Assembly: GCA_963681505.1 (NCBI GenBank)
Contig: OY811983.1
Location: 3,561,615-3,625,614, forward strand
Length of the DNA: 64,000 nt
Reading direction: 5' to 3'
Origin: Eunapius fragilis
Lineage: Eukaryota > Porifera > Demospongiae > Spongillida > Spongillidae
Made by a program: the position numbers and the translations under genes
Shown: in pieces, positions 57,201 through 58,884 of the stretch
How positions within the stretch are numbered: position 1 is the stretch's first letter
Layout of the letters: every line of letters begins with the position of its first letter
Notes under the pieces: generated by a model
What the model was told of the DNA's origin: nothing
Databases searched by the model: none
Seen by the model: the letters and a program-made list of their open reading frames with translations, nothing else

Positions 57201-58522
57201 AGAATGATGTCATGATCTAGAAGTCCTCGAACAGCAGCAGCTTATGGATAGAAAGGTGGAAGGTCAATGAAATAGCAGAGCAATTCAGAGAGACAAGCGG
57301 TGAATCCATCGTCTCTCTGGAACAAAAGGAAGCAGAAGCAGAAAATAACATAAGTTGGCAAGACTTTTATGGTCATGGCTCAAGTTCAGGCGAGGAAGCA
57401 TCCCATTGGTGTGAGCTCAGGCATTTCAGGCCCTAAAGGCAGCTGGAAGGGACATGGCTCAATTGTATGTTGATTGGCTAATTCCCTGCGTGCACCAAAT
57501 GTGATTGCAATGCAAAGATCCACCCAATCCATAAACATGTTCAGTGGATTCGTGATTCCATGCAAACCATCATAGCACATGAATGAAAGCATGGAAGGCA
57601 ACAATGTTAGTGCTGCAGATAAAAAAGGCGTTACTAGACATTGGTGGTAAGTTGTTCTAGCAGCATGAAGTGCTCACCTTTGCTGATACAGAATTTAGAA
57701 CCACAGGTGCCAAAAAAAATCTATTATTTCAAATCTACACCAGTTATTATCACCCTCTATTTCAAATAGATAAGCTTTAAGTAGAGAGCTCAACCCAACC
57801 TGACATTGAAATGAAATATGGAAAAGGAGGAAAGGCAAGCTCACAAGGATGCAATATTTAAGTTAGTATGCTGAGATTTCTTAGACACCTATGCTGATGG
57901 TGATACATCTATACTCAGGTTAAACTGCCTATGGTGAAGTAGGCCACTTTCTATACTCTAGTTAATGCCAACTAGCCACACAGTACATGAATAAAAATAA
58001 TTTCACTCTTCACACACCTGCTCTGCACTTTCTGATGCCCCGTTTCCCTTCTTCCTAACCTTCACAGTTGCCTTTGGATCGCAGGCTTCTTCTTCAGCTC
58101 TACGCTTCCGAACATTATGGGTTCCATCTTCGGTGAGCGCACTTGGTTTGATGCCAGAGTGTGTTCCACGCGTCTCTTCGTCTCCCTTCGTCGCCACCGC
58201 CACTTGATTGTTACTTGTGGCTTGGGGAATATGTGGCACCTGTGGCACTTCTATGGGCCGAAATACTAAATTATGACGGAAGGAAACGGAATCCCTTACC
58301 TTCGGGCTTTATACACGGCCGCTTACGCGCAACGCCACATTCGGGACAAAACTTTGCTTTGGGTGGAATTTCTTCCCCGCATTGGTCACATTTGCAGTTT
58401 GCCTGCTGTTCCGACATACTAGTAGCCTCAACTTTACTACTAAGCACGCGACACTTGGAGAATGCTGATACATAATAATCATCGCGTGACGTATTGCAAT
58501 GAATAACGAATGCATCCGCCAT
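1..58522 (-). CDS. RNF213: RNF213/mysterin-like giant E3 ubiquitin ligase, N-terminal 29 exons (gene continues beyond position 1)
   Basis: Gene-level entry; exons are listed separately. RNF213 is a very large cytosolic AAA+ ATPase and RING-type ubiquitin ligase linked to lipid droplets and antimicrobial defence. The window carries about 2,385 residues: a C-x2-C zinc ribbon (about 43-62), a Ser/Thr/Pro-rich linker (75-533), a CBM20-like domain (about 560-680), then the helical arm up to the start of the AAA+ core. Short blocks match the order I remember in the vertebrate protein: WLYCLPVLHF, SAGEGDL, ELEWFKSVKATQGRVE, FTLDELRDLESKL, YTTTQLV, PLPSMEEVLICTPQTTEE, YRLVIICT. Phases agree across all 28 modelled junctions, and no frameshift or internal stop is needed. 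The gene spans more than 58 kb because its introns hold transposons. AAA+ and RING domains are not in the window. Whether it is the orthologue or one of several paralogues cannot be decided here. Confidence 0.9.
203..1328. other. RNF213 intron with a dispersed repeat
   Basis: Intron between exons 28 and 29. Bases 262-424 are similar to 9670-9830 (shared words such as AATCATACCGCTATGTTGTAA and ATGTCAATATTTTCAAGTGT). No terminal repeats or coding potential are visible, so the family is unknown. The rest is AT-rich and featureless. Confidence 0.5.
1329..1467 (-). CDS. RNF213: RNF213 exon 28
   Basis: Encodes VTLLWRKAIGDPGFKRLF and CLVHAEKLTYQVCDRAL. This matches the LLLRRC...KVYSLLFADQLSYxV-type segment of vertebrate RNF213. 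Acceptor TGTTTCAAG, donor GTGTGT, ends phase 1. Confidence 0.9.
1518..1624 (-). CDS. RNF213: RNF213 exon 27: highly conserved PLPTYDEVLLCTPxTT-type block
   Basis: Encodes YVLKTVLSLYMEGPDMPL and SMEEVLICTPQTTEEE, nearly colinear with the vertebrate sequence at the entrance to the AAA+ core. Acceptor TTATTTGCAG, donor GTTTGT, phase 1 in, phase 0 out. Confidence 0.92.
1625..3485. other. RNF213 intron, no recognised gene; poly-C tract at 3054-3075
   Basis: AT-rich intron between exons 26 and 27. It contains a C run of about 22 bases. An open frame of 106 codons at 2603-2923 on the minus strand has no family I recognise and is not needed for RNF213 phase. Confidence 0.5.
3486..3563 (-). CDS. RNF213: RNF213 exon 26
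   Basis: Encodes TQLEQQRPFSKQLKAG and SPVLLITNP, matching the vertebrate block that directly precedes the VLxxxLxxYM helix of exon 27. Acceptor TATCTGCAG, donor GTAAAT, phase 1 on both sides. Confidence 0.8.
3746..3846 (-). CDS. RNF213: RNF213 exon 25, followed by a GC-AG intron
   Basis: Encodes TLDIVIYTDIGDKHTAEF to GLLLTELST. Acceptor TTTTCCCCAG. The donor reads GTACAG|GCAAGT, a GC donor with otherwise full consensus. With this donor exons 25 and 26 join in phase 1 through a split Gly codon. Confidence 0.75.
3912..4155 (-). CDS. RNF213: RNF213 exon 24: UBA domain insert
   Basis: Encodes a classical ubiquitin-associated domain: VVIELMESGFSEEDSIHAA, then GGNRELAFNALISN. The Met-x-x-Gly-Phe loop and the C-terminal Leu helix are both present. 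UBA domains bind ubiquitin. Acceptor GTGAACCAG, donor GTATAT, phase 1 in and phase 2 out. I do not recall a UBA at this place in mammalian RNF213, so this is a possible lineage-specific insert or a domain lost in vertebrates. Confidence 0.85.
4547..4645. repeat. Hairpin-forming inverted repeat (about 27-bp arms) in an intron
   Basis: The left arm begins GTTAGACACTGAAACC at 4547 and the right arm ends GGTTTCAGCGTCTAAC at 4645, pairing over about 27 bases with a few mismatches around a spacer of about 45 bases. It could be a small MITE remnant or a transcribed hairpin. No target duplication was identified. Confidence 0.6.
4857..5739 (-). CDS. RNF213: RNF213 exon 23: arm end plus acidic insert with UBA-like fold
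   Basis: This is the largest exon (883 bp). Residues at its start (LLHSICHIADILLNLQQAGN) and YTTTQLVILRRQLGRM match the vertebrate arm. The second half does not: it contains FKDIYINLTSTFGYQPKLVL...AAEIWCQEH, which has the three-helix spacing of a UBA-like domain, then a very acidic tract with six consecutive Asp and DEEPMEETE. The acceptor CTCCATAG before 5739 gives both the right phase and the right spacing; another CAG 11 bases later would break phase. Confidence 0.9.
5740..6884. other. RNF213 intron, no gene recognised
   Basis: Intron between exons 22 and 23. It holds a short perfect palindrome near 6481-6507 (GTATACCCCATATTTACGGGGTATAC) and, at 6661-6711, a block similar to 9602-9642 (CACGACCCGGGTCAAT...TTAGTTCCT), suggesting two copies of an unclassified repeat. 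Confidence 0.45.
6885..7175 (-). CDS. RNF213: RNF213 exon 22: conserved EWFK block
   Basis: Ninety-seven codons, phase 0, encoding DDCNSELEWFKSVKATQG and later FTLDELRDLESKLVLITGS. Both blocks are strongly similar to vertebrate RNF213. Acceptor ATTTTTTAG, donor GTAAGT. Confidence 0.92.
7376..9240 (-). pseudogene. Non-LTR retrotransposon fragment (reverse transcriptase and C-terminal nuclease-like region), broken
   Basis: The upstream part (8865-9240, minus) contains DMSNAFNFVSRQGLLEE and then PELLSWVVLWF in another frame, as in the reverse transcriptase domain of R2/CRE-type retroelement proteins common in sponges and corals. The downstream part (7376-7921) encodes RPADILVNNWHLGRPAAFDL followed by VESYGCWG, typical of the C-terminal region of the same proteins, where Asp residues of a restriction-like endonuclease would lie. 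Frameshifts and stops separate the pieces (8006-8868), so it is not functional. It lies in the intron between RNF213 exons 21 and 22 in the same orientation as the gene. Confidence 0.65.
10321..11393. mobile_element. Long foldback (palindromic) element, about 1.07 kb
   Basis: The left half (from GAGTATAGCCATGTCTAG at 10321) and right half (ending CTAGACATGGCTATACTC at 11393) are inverted copies that pair for most of their length with scattered mismatches, meeting near 10890. The left arm carries extra sequence of about 90 bases around 10690-10790. ATCT flanks both ends (10317-10320 and 11394-11397) and may be a 4-bp target duplication. There is no transposase, so it would be a non-autonomous foldback element. 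Confidence 0.75.
11569..11789 (-). CDS. RNF213: RNF213 exon 21: conserved SAGE block
   Basis: Encodes VVDLQSFVNVSLTTSAGEGDL followed by a helical segment ending KLPKLL. The Phe-Val-x3-x-SAGEnD block is among the most conserved parts of the arm in vertebrates. Acceptor TTTACTGTAG, donor GTTAGT, ends phase 0. A 4.4-kb intron follows, holding a non-LTR fragment and a long foldback element. Confidence 0.9.
11845..12016 (-). CDS. RNF213: RNF213 exon 20: helical arm
   Basis: The product runs VTTSMKDQVLDVVD to QWLRKETK. Acceptor TTGTACAG, donor GTAATG, phase 0 in, phase 1 out. The intron to exon 21 is 55 bp, the shortest seen here. Confidence 0.85.
12017..13215. other. RNF213 intron, nothing recognised
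   Basis: AT-rich intron between exons 19 and 20. No terminal repeats, domains or tandem arrays were seen. Confidence 0.5.
13216..13781 (-). CDS. RNF213: RNF213 exon 19: helical arm, 566 bp
   Basis: The product runs SDIAELGAELNSDI to QVETLASQ, about 189 residues, and contains FLLAQNDLFSQLWRE and YLSKYKARVEL. This corresponds to the vertebrate segment with an x-LFWRE motif. Acceptor GTCAATAG, donor GTACGT, ends phase 0. Confidence 0.88.
13918..14250 (-). CDS. RNF213: RNF213 exon 18: coiled helical arm
   Basis: The product begins ESSMLQNSAILSDE and ends TILPKTA. It is strongly helical, with heptad-like spacing in MWELIREAKIRVFELEKV. Acceptor CTTCATAG, donor GTATAC, phase 1 on both sides. Confidence 0.85.
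14335..16490 (+). mobile_element. DNA transposon with poly-G terminal repeats and 8-bp target duplication, superfamily unassigned
   Basis: The ends are a run of 18 or more G (left) and the same run of C (right), followed inward by TGGTAATT in inverted orientation. Sub-terminal sequences ACACCCCACCTCCTGC (14470-14485) and GCAGGTGGGGTGTTA (16358-16372) also pair, giving imperfect inverted repeats of about 130 bp. AACAGTGT flanks the element at 14327-14334 and 16491-16498. Interior plus-strand frames (14866-15252, 15472-15924) encode Lys/Glu-rich helical protein and SGGGLSLKEVS, but frameshifts break them. MuDR and Merlin elements have G-rich ends and 8-9-bp duplications, but I see no catalytic motif to assign either. 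Confidence 0.75.
14866..16250 (+). pseudogene. Broken ORF of the poly-G element, unknown protein
   Basis: Frame fragments include QRRVKKLRKTFSVGRM and EYKELFTKQNELFYVYAEL, then, after a poly-A run at 15350-15364, RSSERKVRDDIYKTVANLSG and EDVIKLTNLMLPHLQK. The layout resembles large uncharacterised transposon-associated proteins seen repeatedly in sponge and cnidarian genomes, but I cannot name a domain. Several frame changes make it unlikely to be functional. Confidence 0.45.
16553..16760 (-). CDS. RNF213: RNF213 exon 17: helical arm
   Basis: The product runs from LLALKGWQSTVKAL to WTNYIRIY and includes KKRYPRTKDSITFDELL, corresponding to a Trp/Tyr-Pro-Arg-Thr block in vertebrates. Acceptor TATATAG, donor GTAAGC, phase 1. 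The next intron (2.3 kb) is almost entirely one DNA transposon. Confidence 0.85.
16797..16919 (-). CDS. RNF213: RNF213 exon 16: helical arm
   Basis: Forty-one codons, phase 0 at both ends, encoding LNPENRINLLCVLES to LDMINEQ. Acceptor TTGGTTATAG, donor GTATGT. The only open frame in the segment lies between these splice sites. Confidence 0.8.
16981..17079 (-). CDS. RNF213: RNF213 exon 15: helical arm, short exon
   Basis: Thirty-three codons, phase 0 at both ends, encoding IWVSLLASECPTSEF to VESRVNK. Acceptor CACTTGTAG; the donor GTCTAA is weak. The W-x10-17-W spacing and the transition to exon 16 agree with vertebrate RNF213. Confidence 0.75.
17773..18067 (-). CDS. RNF213: RNF213 exon 14: helical arm
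   Basis: The product runs from PLFMFEATVHLLLL to YQRRAVEELK. Acceptor TTTTAACAG, donor GTGAGA; phase 2 in, phase 0 out. It contains a predicted helix with KFFKRNVDKVRQYLIEW. Confidence 0.85.
18129..18199 (-). CDS. RNF213: RNF213 exon 13: 71-bp micro-exon
   Basis: Without this exon, exons 12 and 14 are out of phase. A 71-bp segment with acceptor CCATTTGTAG and donor GTTAGT restores it and encodes SSPILLQHIQDITMVL, which fits the helical segment expected here in RNF213. It lies on the strand opposite a longer spurious open frame. Confidence 0.7.
18261..18450 (-). CDS. RNF213: RNF213 exon 12: helical arm
   Basis: The product runs from FFARYFDKLRPLLF to NEAGTGYW and is joined to exon 11 through a split Gly codon. 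Acceptor TATATTTCAG, donor GTAATT, phase 0. The intron to exon 13 is only 61 bp. Confidence 0.8.
18515..19008 (-). CDS. RNF213: RNF213 exon 11: helical arm
   Basis: This exon of about 165 codons begins FLLKDWMLPIVDIV and contains WLYCLPVLHFLNND, the clearest local match to the vertebrate arm (a W-LG-ALPVLH-type block). Acceptor TTTACATGCAG, donor GTAAGC, phase 2. It is hydrophobic and helical, without membrane-segment character. Confidence 0.88.
19780..20703 (-). pseudogene. hAT transposase, C-terminal half with dimerisation domain
   Basis: The frame continues directly from the other side of the Tc1 insert (AVCRDTELVARINGV), and 19780-20256 encodes MPATNATSERSFSALRRLK, the conserved hAT dimerisation motif. 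A stop after the LQGDHLL segment and a frame change near 20.26-20.41 kb inactivate it. Confidence 0.75.
20947..22116 (+). pseudogene. Tc1 transposase, four exons with one in-frame stop
   Basis: Four segments join in phase: 20947-21232, 21289-21376, 21436-21591 and 21648-22116, with donors GTGCGT, GTACAA, GTAATG and acceptors TTTCATAG, TTCGATAG, GTTACAG. The product is about 332 residues, normal for Tc1. It has an N-terminal helix-turn-helix (FYHQQGRKSRTIRNLL), a GRPSK basic motif, and a DD34E catalytic triad: VIWTDESS, FMADNDPKHTS and LNPIENLW, with 34 residues between the second Asp and the Glu. A TAG in exon 3 (after IQLESHR) interrupts the frame, so this copy is probably inactive unless it is read through. 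Without the introns the locus would look frameshifted. Confidence 0.8.
22288..24508. repeat. 61-bp minisatellite, about 36 units
   Basis: The unit contains CTGTTTGCGGCTTAGTGCAT, TAACCCCACCACTTCTCACT and CCACACCCAT. Units differ mainly at one site (CTCTGTGACC, CTGACTGACC or CTCCCTGGCC) and at ATGGACC against ATAGACC. Two shortened units (GGCACAGCCACC, near 22835 and 23435) are exactly 600 bp apart within identical contexts, showing a block duplication inside the array. The array sits inside the Tc1 element. Confidence 0.95.
24589..26895 (-). CDS. BEN-domain protein gene carried within the Tc1 element
   Basis: Proposed exons: about 26711-26895, 26516-26556, 26330-26419, 26226-26282, 25625-26185, 25491-25565, then less certain exons to a last exon of about 24589-25123. 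The first exon encodes LLRWQNEDSVSVVPDSAV and MKWGTKLYYGDVVASG, a small barrel-like module that commonly precedes BEN domains in sponge and coral proteins. A Lys/Ala-rich basic stretch and a Pro-rich repeat follow. The last exon encodes LATESYFGTKVMAQCTVMG and GLPISELNSLKQFLF, the pattern of a BEN domain (DNA or protein binding in chromatin). Phases agree for the first six exons. One later segment (near 25385) has an in-frame TGA in the likeliest frame, so the copy may be damaged. The first coding exon lies upstream and was not found. Confidence 0.6.
25729..26096 (-). repeat. 21-bp tandem repeat encoding a Pro-Ala-Thr-Thr-Pro-Leu heptad
   Basis: About 17 units of 21 bp (GGCTGGAGGCAGGGGTGTGGT on the plus strand). 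On the minus strand each encodes PATTPLP or PAATPLL within exon 5 of the BEN-domain gene. The long plus-strand frame in the same repeat (VAGGRGV units) is an antisense shadow. Confidence 0.85.
27301..28511 (-). pseudogene. hAT transposase, N-terminal half
   Basis: The first fragment has a TTF-type zinc finger layout (HCSFQPIWFSKWKSLHY, then CHTCV and CHAQ). The next fragments carry FYTIMADETTDKTNKEQ and GQCYDGASNMSG, both hallmarks of the hAT RNase-H-like core, then WTVRAESLASIL. At least two frame changes lie between 27.66 and 28.02 kb. The frame runs up to the Tc1 insertion point inside NYSVLRAMWDDY. Confidence 0.75.
28640..29462. other. Intron stretch with unassigned coding-like fragments
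   Basis: Minus-strand frames at 28781-28978, 28954-29190 and 29239-29442 together look like a decayed transposon protein, but none carries a motif I can name. Confidence 0.35.
29467..29919. mobile_element. Palindromic MITE with TTAA target duplication, copy 1
   Basis: The ends read TGTTTATTGTCCTGAGTGTC and, inverted, TGTCTATTGTTCTGAGTGTC. TTAA flanks both ends (29463-29466 and 29920-29923), the target of piggyBac and Kolobok transposases. The arms pair along most of the element around a centre near 29690. No coding capacity. Confidence 0.8.
30419..30717 (-). CDS. RNF213: RNF213 exon 10: start of the helical arm
   Basis: The product runs from LYYQFDTMVYPEF to WTDGKLVS. The Trp-Thr-Asp block near its end corresponds to a similar site in the vertebrate arm. 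Acceptor TTTTGTAG, donor GTAAGT, phase 0 at the end. The following intron is 11.4 kb and is largely occupied by a hAT element carrying a Tc1 insertion. Confidence 0.85.
31444..31658 (-). CDS. RNF213: RNF213 exon 9: second half of CBM20-like domain
   Basis: The product includes GFWMMTTTIRIKATLL, then a YKYAVLNY block and GDIVNRCLIIP. The YKY...NRCL pattern is conserved in the RNF213 carbohydrate-binding-like domain. The acceptor is TTTATCAG and the donor GTATGT; it ends in phase 1 and joins exon 10 through a split Gly codon. Confidence 0.85.
31714..31940 (-). CDS. RNF213: RNF213 exon 8: first half of CBM20-like domain
   Basis: The product contains VRFCVLLPYAVWVF and KLVMYFGHQKLGFW, matching the first strands of the CBM20-type carbohydrate-binding fold that sits after the linker in RNF213. 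The donor is GTATGT at 31713. The acceptor is uncertain: TTTTTAAAG before 31940 fits phase 0 from exon 7, while CAG before 31912 fits the domain but needs an additional upstream exon that I have not found. Confidence 0.75.
32797..33573 (+). mobile_element. Internally deleted hAT derivative
   Basis: Ends CAGTGTTTCC (32797) and GGAAACACTG (33573) are inverted repeats of hAT type, with sub-terminal GCGTGGCGC and GCGCCACG stretches. Inside, a TATATAAG box (32986-32993) precedes an ATG at 33029 and a frame of 81 codons. A stop near 33272 and a frame change follow before the remaining C-terminal coding. The flanking 8-mers do not match, so the target duplication is degraded. Confidence 0.7.
33029..33274 (+). 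pseudogene. Fused N- and C-terminal ends of a hAT transposase
   Basis: The first part, MATRSSEVEISTVRKKC, looks like a transposase N-terminus and the second, IIPVSKAECERCFSSMN, is the hAT dimerisation motif. After a frame change, TDLRNRLNTSTL follows. The catalytic core is absent, so the protein cannot transpose by itself. Confidence 0.65.
33574..38323. other. RNF213 intron 7 interior, no gene recognised
   Basis: Mostly AT-rich. There is a G/C-rich stretch at 35786-35875 with runs of C and G. Open frames (for example 35059-35451, 36377-36679) show no recognisable domain. Confidence 0.4.
38324..38609. repeat. Perfect inverted repeat, 131-bp arms, 24-base loop
   Basis: The arms 38324-38454 and 38479-38609 are exact reverse complements by eye, from ACAAGTAAATAAAAACATTC to CTATATTTAGCAC. 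It could be a very young foldback MITE or an inverted duplication. An assembly fold-back artefact is also possible given the perfect identity. Confidence 0.85.
38610..41433. other. RNF213 intron 7 interior, possible 5' LTR region before the gag fragment
   Basis: No host gene recognised. Sequence up to about 41350 ends in CTACATTTGGCGACGAGGGTAAAC, which resembles the LTR end and primer-binding area found before gag in Ty3/gypsy elements. I could not place the left LTR boundary. A CpG-rich block with AAGATGGCGTCG lies at 40663-40715 and is promoter-like. Confidence 0.4.
41434..41640 (+). pseudogene. Ty3/gypsy gag fragment
   Basis: Encodes MVVHGKVGQFNEDIEDWTAY and CERVVQYFTANDIEADEKRR, then LLSVCGAHIYQLVRSLVSPGKP. 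This is the start of gypsy gag proteins. The match stops abruptly at about 41640, where another element begins. Confidence 0.75.
41640..42155 (+). mobile_element. Small element with MADF-domain fragment, possibly PIF/Harbinger-derived
   Basis: An ATG at 41768 begins MASTSGKIEWNYDKIETFIE, then LYEQRPCLYDTDTKQKEYHN, the N-terminal half of a MADF domain (Adf-1-type DNA binding), as in the accessory protein of Harbinger transposons. The frame decays after about 50 residues. GTCGCTAGCAAC (41671-41682) and an inverted GGTTGCTGGCGACTAGTC (42047-42064) with further CTAGT/TTGCTGGC copies to 42150 may be terminal or sub-terminal repeats. Confidence 0.5.
42968..43072 (-). CDS. RNF213: RNF213 exon 7: short linker exon
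   Basis: This 35-codon phase-0 exon has acceptor TTTATTTAG and donor GTAAAT. The product is GSSRSEHSDLV to NTSQREEV. The other two frames contain stops, so phase 0 is forced. It is followed by an 11-kb intron. The exon is short and low in complexity, so it rests on splice signals and phase rather than on homology. Confidence 0.55.
43178..43418. repeat. Two-copy tandem duplication, 122-bp unit
   Basis: CTACAATGAGATCTGATCAG begins copies at 43178 and 43300. The copies differ at only a few sites. The array lies in the RNF213 intron between exons 6 and 7. Confidence 0.9.
43419..44707. other. RNF213 intron, nothing recognised
   Basis: AT-rich intron sequence with many ACATGTA words. No domain, element ends or tandem array seen. 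Confidence 0.5.
44708..44830 (-). CDS. RNF213: RNF213 exon 6: short linker exon
   Basis: This 41-codon phase-0 exon has acceptor TTTCTTCAG and donor GTATGT. The product runs HKDMSAYSPRVE to SNSQDSYDQ. A longer open frame overlaps it in another frame, but only this frame ends in the phase that exon 7 requires. It is separated from exon 5 by a 9.6-kb intron full of nested transposons. Confidence 0.6.
46801..50840 (-). mobile_element. Tigger-like transposon with about 970-bp terminal inverted repeats, apparently intact
   Basis: The ends are CAGTGCCGGCTCGCTAGAGTGG (46801) and its inverse (50840), flanked by TA at 46799-46800 and 50841-50842. The inverted arms extend to about 47770 and from about 49872, about 970 bp each, with very few differences (for example GATTCTAAATT against GATTCCAAATT), so the copy is young. 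The central part carries a full-length transposase on the minus strand. Tigger/pogo repeats are normally about 20-30 bp, so this arm length is exceptional. Confidence 0.88.
48264..49682 (-). CDS. Tigger-like DDE_1 transposase, intact 472 codons
   Basis: The start is taken at 49682 (MARTTRPSANKPRKYLC), because the 32 residues upstream are not transposase-like. The protein has a Psq/CENP-B-type helix-turn-helix (about 18-50), a Tc5/CENP-B-type second DNA-binding region (about 70-145, with WVYNWRWRYNIGK), and a DDE_1 catalytic core. The catalytic Asp residues are seen at 181 (IFNMDETALFF), 295 (VLLIDGFSGHD) and 328 (SIYQPLDQGI). No frameshift or internal stop. It probably cuts and pastes at TA sites. 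It is expressed, if at all, from a promoter in the long terminal repeat. Confidence 0.9.
   Translation of the reverse strand: MARTTRPSANKPRKYLCLEDKYKAIQQVRSGTSIAKVAADFGIGKSQMYNLYKQRESLPKRGVHASVHAKVLCNKAKHKEIDQSVFEWFCSIRGQRKPLPVSKSLLKARALFEAKLRGISNFKASDGWVYNWRWRYNIGKSVRLHGEASDVNLEEAEKAIEELRATISVGGYKVQNIFNMDETALFFRAIPSTCRSYLMSTEGDIRVRGRGCKSMHAKERLTLMLCTNATGTLKISPVIIGSAKKPRCFKDNPPRVPYLHQKNAWTDKVTYGQWWDIFLKQIRSWTSDPVVLLIDGFSGHDLNCTDPLGQVRVIMFPPIVTSIYQPLDQGIIATLKAFYKAKLLGRLVSTAPSFTNLQLLAKDLPQGCVGLTYGCPPHVSDATELVKEAWNNISPSTIAACWQRAQCISASDAADVATSSIEYKTSVEADVITNMCSMLSTLHLSEPSVADMVDKLGMKEIVHGGMKPMLNQ
52132..53420 (+). pseudogene. DIRS/tyrosine-recombinase element remnant: SAP domain, RS-rich segment, gag-like, recombinase N-terminus
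   Basis: From ATG 52132 the frame encodes LSVEVLRLYLNQANLTTSGS and KKALVDRML, a SAP DNA-binding motif, then acidic sequence. After a frame change near 52435 there is a long Arg/Ser/His-rich segment (SRSRHQRHRRTHSR type), then DLASWLEAWNIFLAVRVQSH and YDSLFRQAAARDKS, the gag-like region of sponge and cnidarian DIRS elements. From 53197, in another frame, APSTRSTYRVGIEKFFFGIL, LFAAHLSNMLSVKTIR and VYLAAISYLHHYY form the core-binding domain of a tyrosine recombinase. Reverse transcriptase is missing between them, so this is an internally deleted copy. Confidence 0.65.
54252..54307. repeat. Orphan end of a second Tigger-family element
   Basis: TATTTTCCACCCTAGCGAGG and TTTTCCACTCTATCGAGCC, ending CTACTG, match the right terminus of the Tigger element at 50790-50840 with several differences. 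No partner end was found in the window. Confidence 0.7.
54424..54774 (-). CDS. RNF213: RNF213 exon 5: disordered linker
   Basis: This 117-codon phase-0 exon has acceptor GTACTACAG and donor GTAAAG. Its product, from DRSVTTKSKEAS to DPHSAEQ, is acidic and Ser/Thr-rich with no recognisable fold. Its end (SAEQ) is the same as the end of exon 2, as expected if these linker exons arose by repeated duplication. Confidence 0.72.
54775..55414. other. RNF213 intron, nothing recognised apart from the MITE that follows
   Basis: AT-rich. Short inverted words around 55263-55302 (AAAGGTCATATACGAGATACTCGTA-type) form a small hairpin. Confidence 0.4.
55415..55664. mobile_element. Half copy of the TTAA MITE, copy 2
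   Basis: Matches the right half of the element at 29467-29919 (for example CGTAATGGATAGGTCCGCTAGC, TTATCTCGGCCCGATCC, AGACTTGTTCTATAAGCC) and ends GGACAATAGACA followed by TTAA at 55665-55668. The left arm is missing. It lies in the RNF213 intron between exons 4 and 5. Confidence 0.8.
56000..56290 (-). CDS. RNF213: RNF213 exon 4: Ser/Thr/Pro-rich linker (repeat copy B)
   Basis: This 97-codon phase-0 exon has acceptor GATTCCAG and donor GTATGT at 55999. It pairs with exon 3 as a duplicate. At the position equivalent to the exon 3 donor (after EGQ) this copy reads GGACAG|ATACCT and has lost the GT. I therefore place the donor 12 bases further on, which adds IPVH and keeps phase 0. A GT 6 bases closer (CCT|GTACAT) would also keep frame. 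Confidence 0.7.
56528..56800 (-). CDS. RNF213: RNF213 exon 3: Ser/Thr/Pro-rich linker (repeat copy A)
   Basis: This 91-codon exon is phase 0 at both ends, with acceptor ACCTTCAG and donor GTACAC. Its product begins SIDIGDSVTTQQQSAS and is rich in Ser, Thr and Pro. It resembles exon 4 in order and composition (GDSVTTQQQSAS...DGAQPEP...GGPENE against GDSVITLQQAAS...DGAQLEP...GGTENA), so the two look like a tandem exon duplication. A symmetrical phase-0 exon can be duplicated without a frame change. Confidence 0.75.
56801..58017. other. RNF213 intron, nothing recognised
   Basis: Intron between exons 2 and 3. A minus-strand frame at 57386-57604 is open but has no domain I can name. Otherwise AT-rich sequence. 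Confidence 0.45.
58018..58250 (-). CDS. RNF213: RNF213 exon 2: low-complexity linker with basic patch
   Basis: The acceptor is CCCATAG and the donor GTGTGT. It joins exon 1 in phase 1 and ends in phase 0. The product is hydrophilic with a basic cluster (VRKRRAEEEA and VKVRKKGNG), comparable in position to the Lys-rich stretch near the N-terminus of vertebrate RNF213. The basic patches could serve as a nuclear localisation signal, which is inference only. Confidence 0.75.
58300..58522 (-). CDS. RNF213: RNF213 exon 1: start codon and N-terminal zinc ribbon
   Basis: Two in-frame ATGs are possible, at 58522 (MADAF) and 58417 (MSEQQ). The second leaves only seven residues before the first cysteine, closer to the layout of the vertebrate protein, where the zinc ribbon is almost N-terminal. 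The exon encodes CKCDQCGEEIPP followed by FCPECG, a four-cysteine zinc ribbon. The donor is GTAAGG at 58299-58294, leaving phase 1. A poly-A run on the coding strand (58542-58561) lies just upstream. Confidence 0.8.
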
Positions 58523-58810
58523 ATGTATTTGGAACAGACTTGTGCTTTTTTTTTTTTTTTTTCAATACAACTATTATAAAATAGCATCAGTTCCAAACCC
58601 ACCTATCATCCGAGGTAAACGACACAGTCCTTCGTATTTTCATCGCTTATTTAGTCCACATCAGTTCCATTCTATTTTACACACTATGGGCCCTTTAAAG
58701 ATTACACCCGACGTTCGGTAACCTTCAGGGTTAAAAACACGTAAAGCTGAACGAAAGAGTGTCTCTCCAGCGTCAAATTAAAATTGCTACGTACCCGAAG
58801 ATTCGAATTG
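58523..58810 (-). promoter_or_regulatory. Presumed RNF213 promoter and 5' UTR
   Basis: Region directly upstream of the first ATG. It contains a coding-strand poly-A run (58542-58561) and no clear TATA box at a useful distance. This assignment follows from the gene position only. Confidence 0.35.
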
Positions 58811-58812
58811 TT

Positions 58813-58884
58813 TTGTGGAAAGCTCAAATGCTCTTGAAATAATTTTGTAACAATTATTTCAAGAGCAATTGAGCTTTCCACAAG
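58813..58884. ncRNA. Near-perfect short hairpin, 32-bp stem, possible small-RNA precursor
   Basis: TTGTGGAAAGCTCAAATGCTC to TTGAAATAATT pairs with AATTATTTCAAGAG to CAATTGAGCTTTCCACAA with one mismatch around a loop of about 7 bases (TTGTAAC). The size fits a microRNA precursor, but a small MITE is equally possible. There is no evidence of transcription. Confidence 0.4.
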
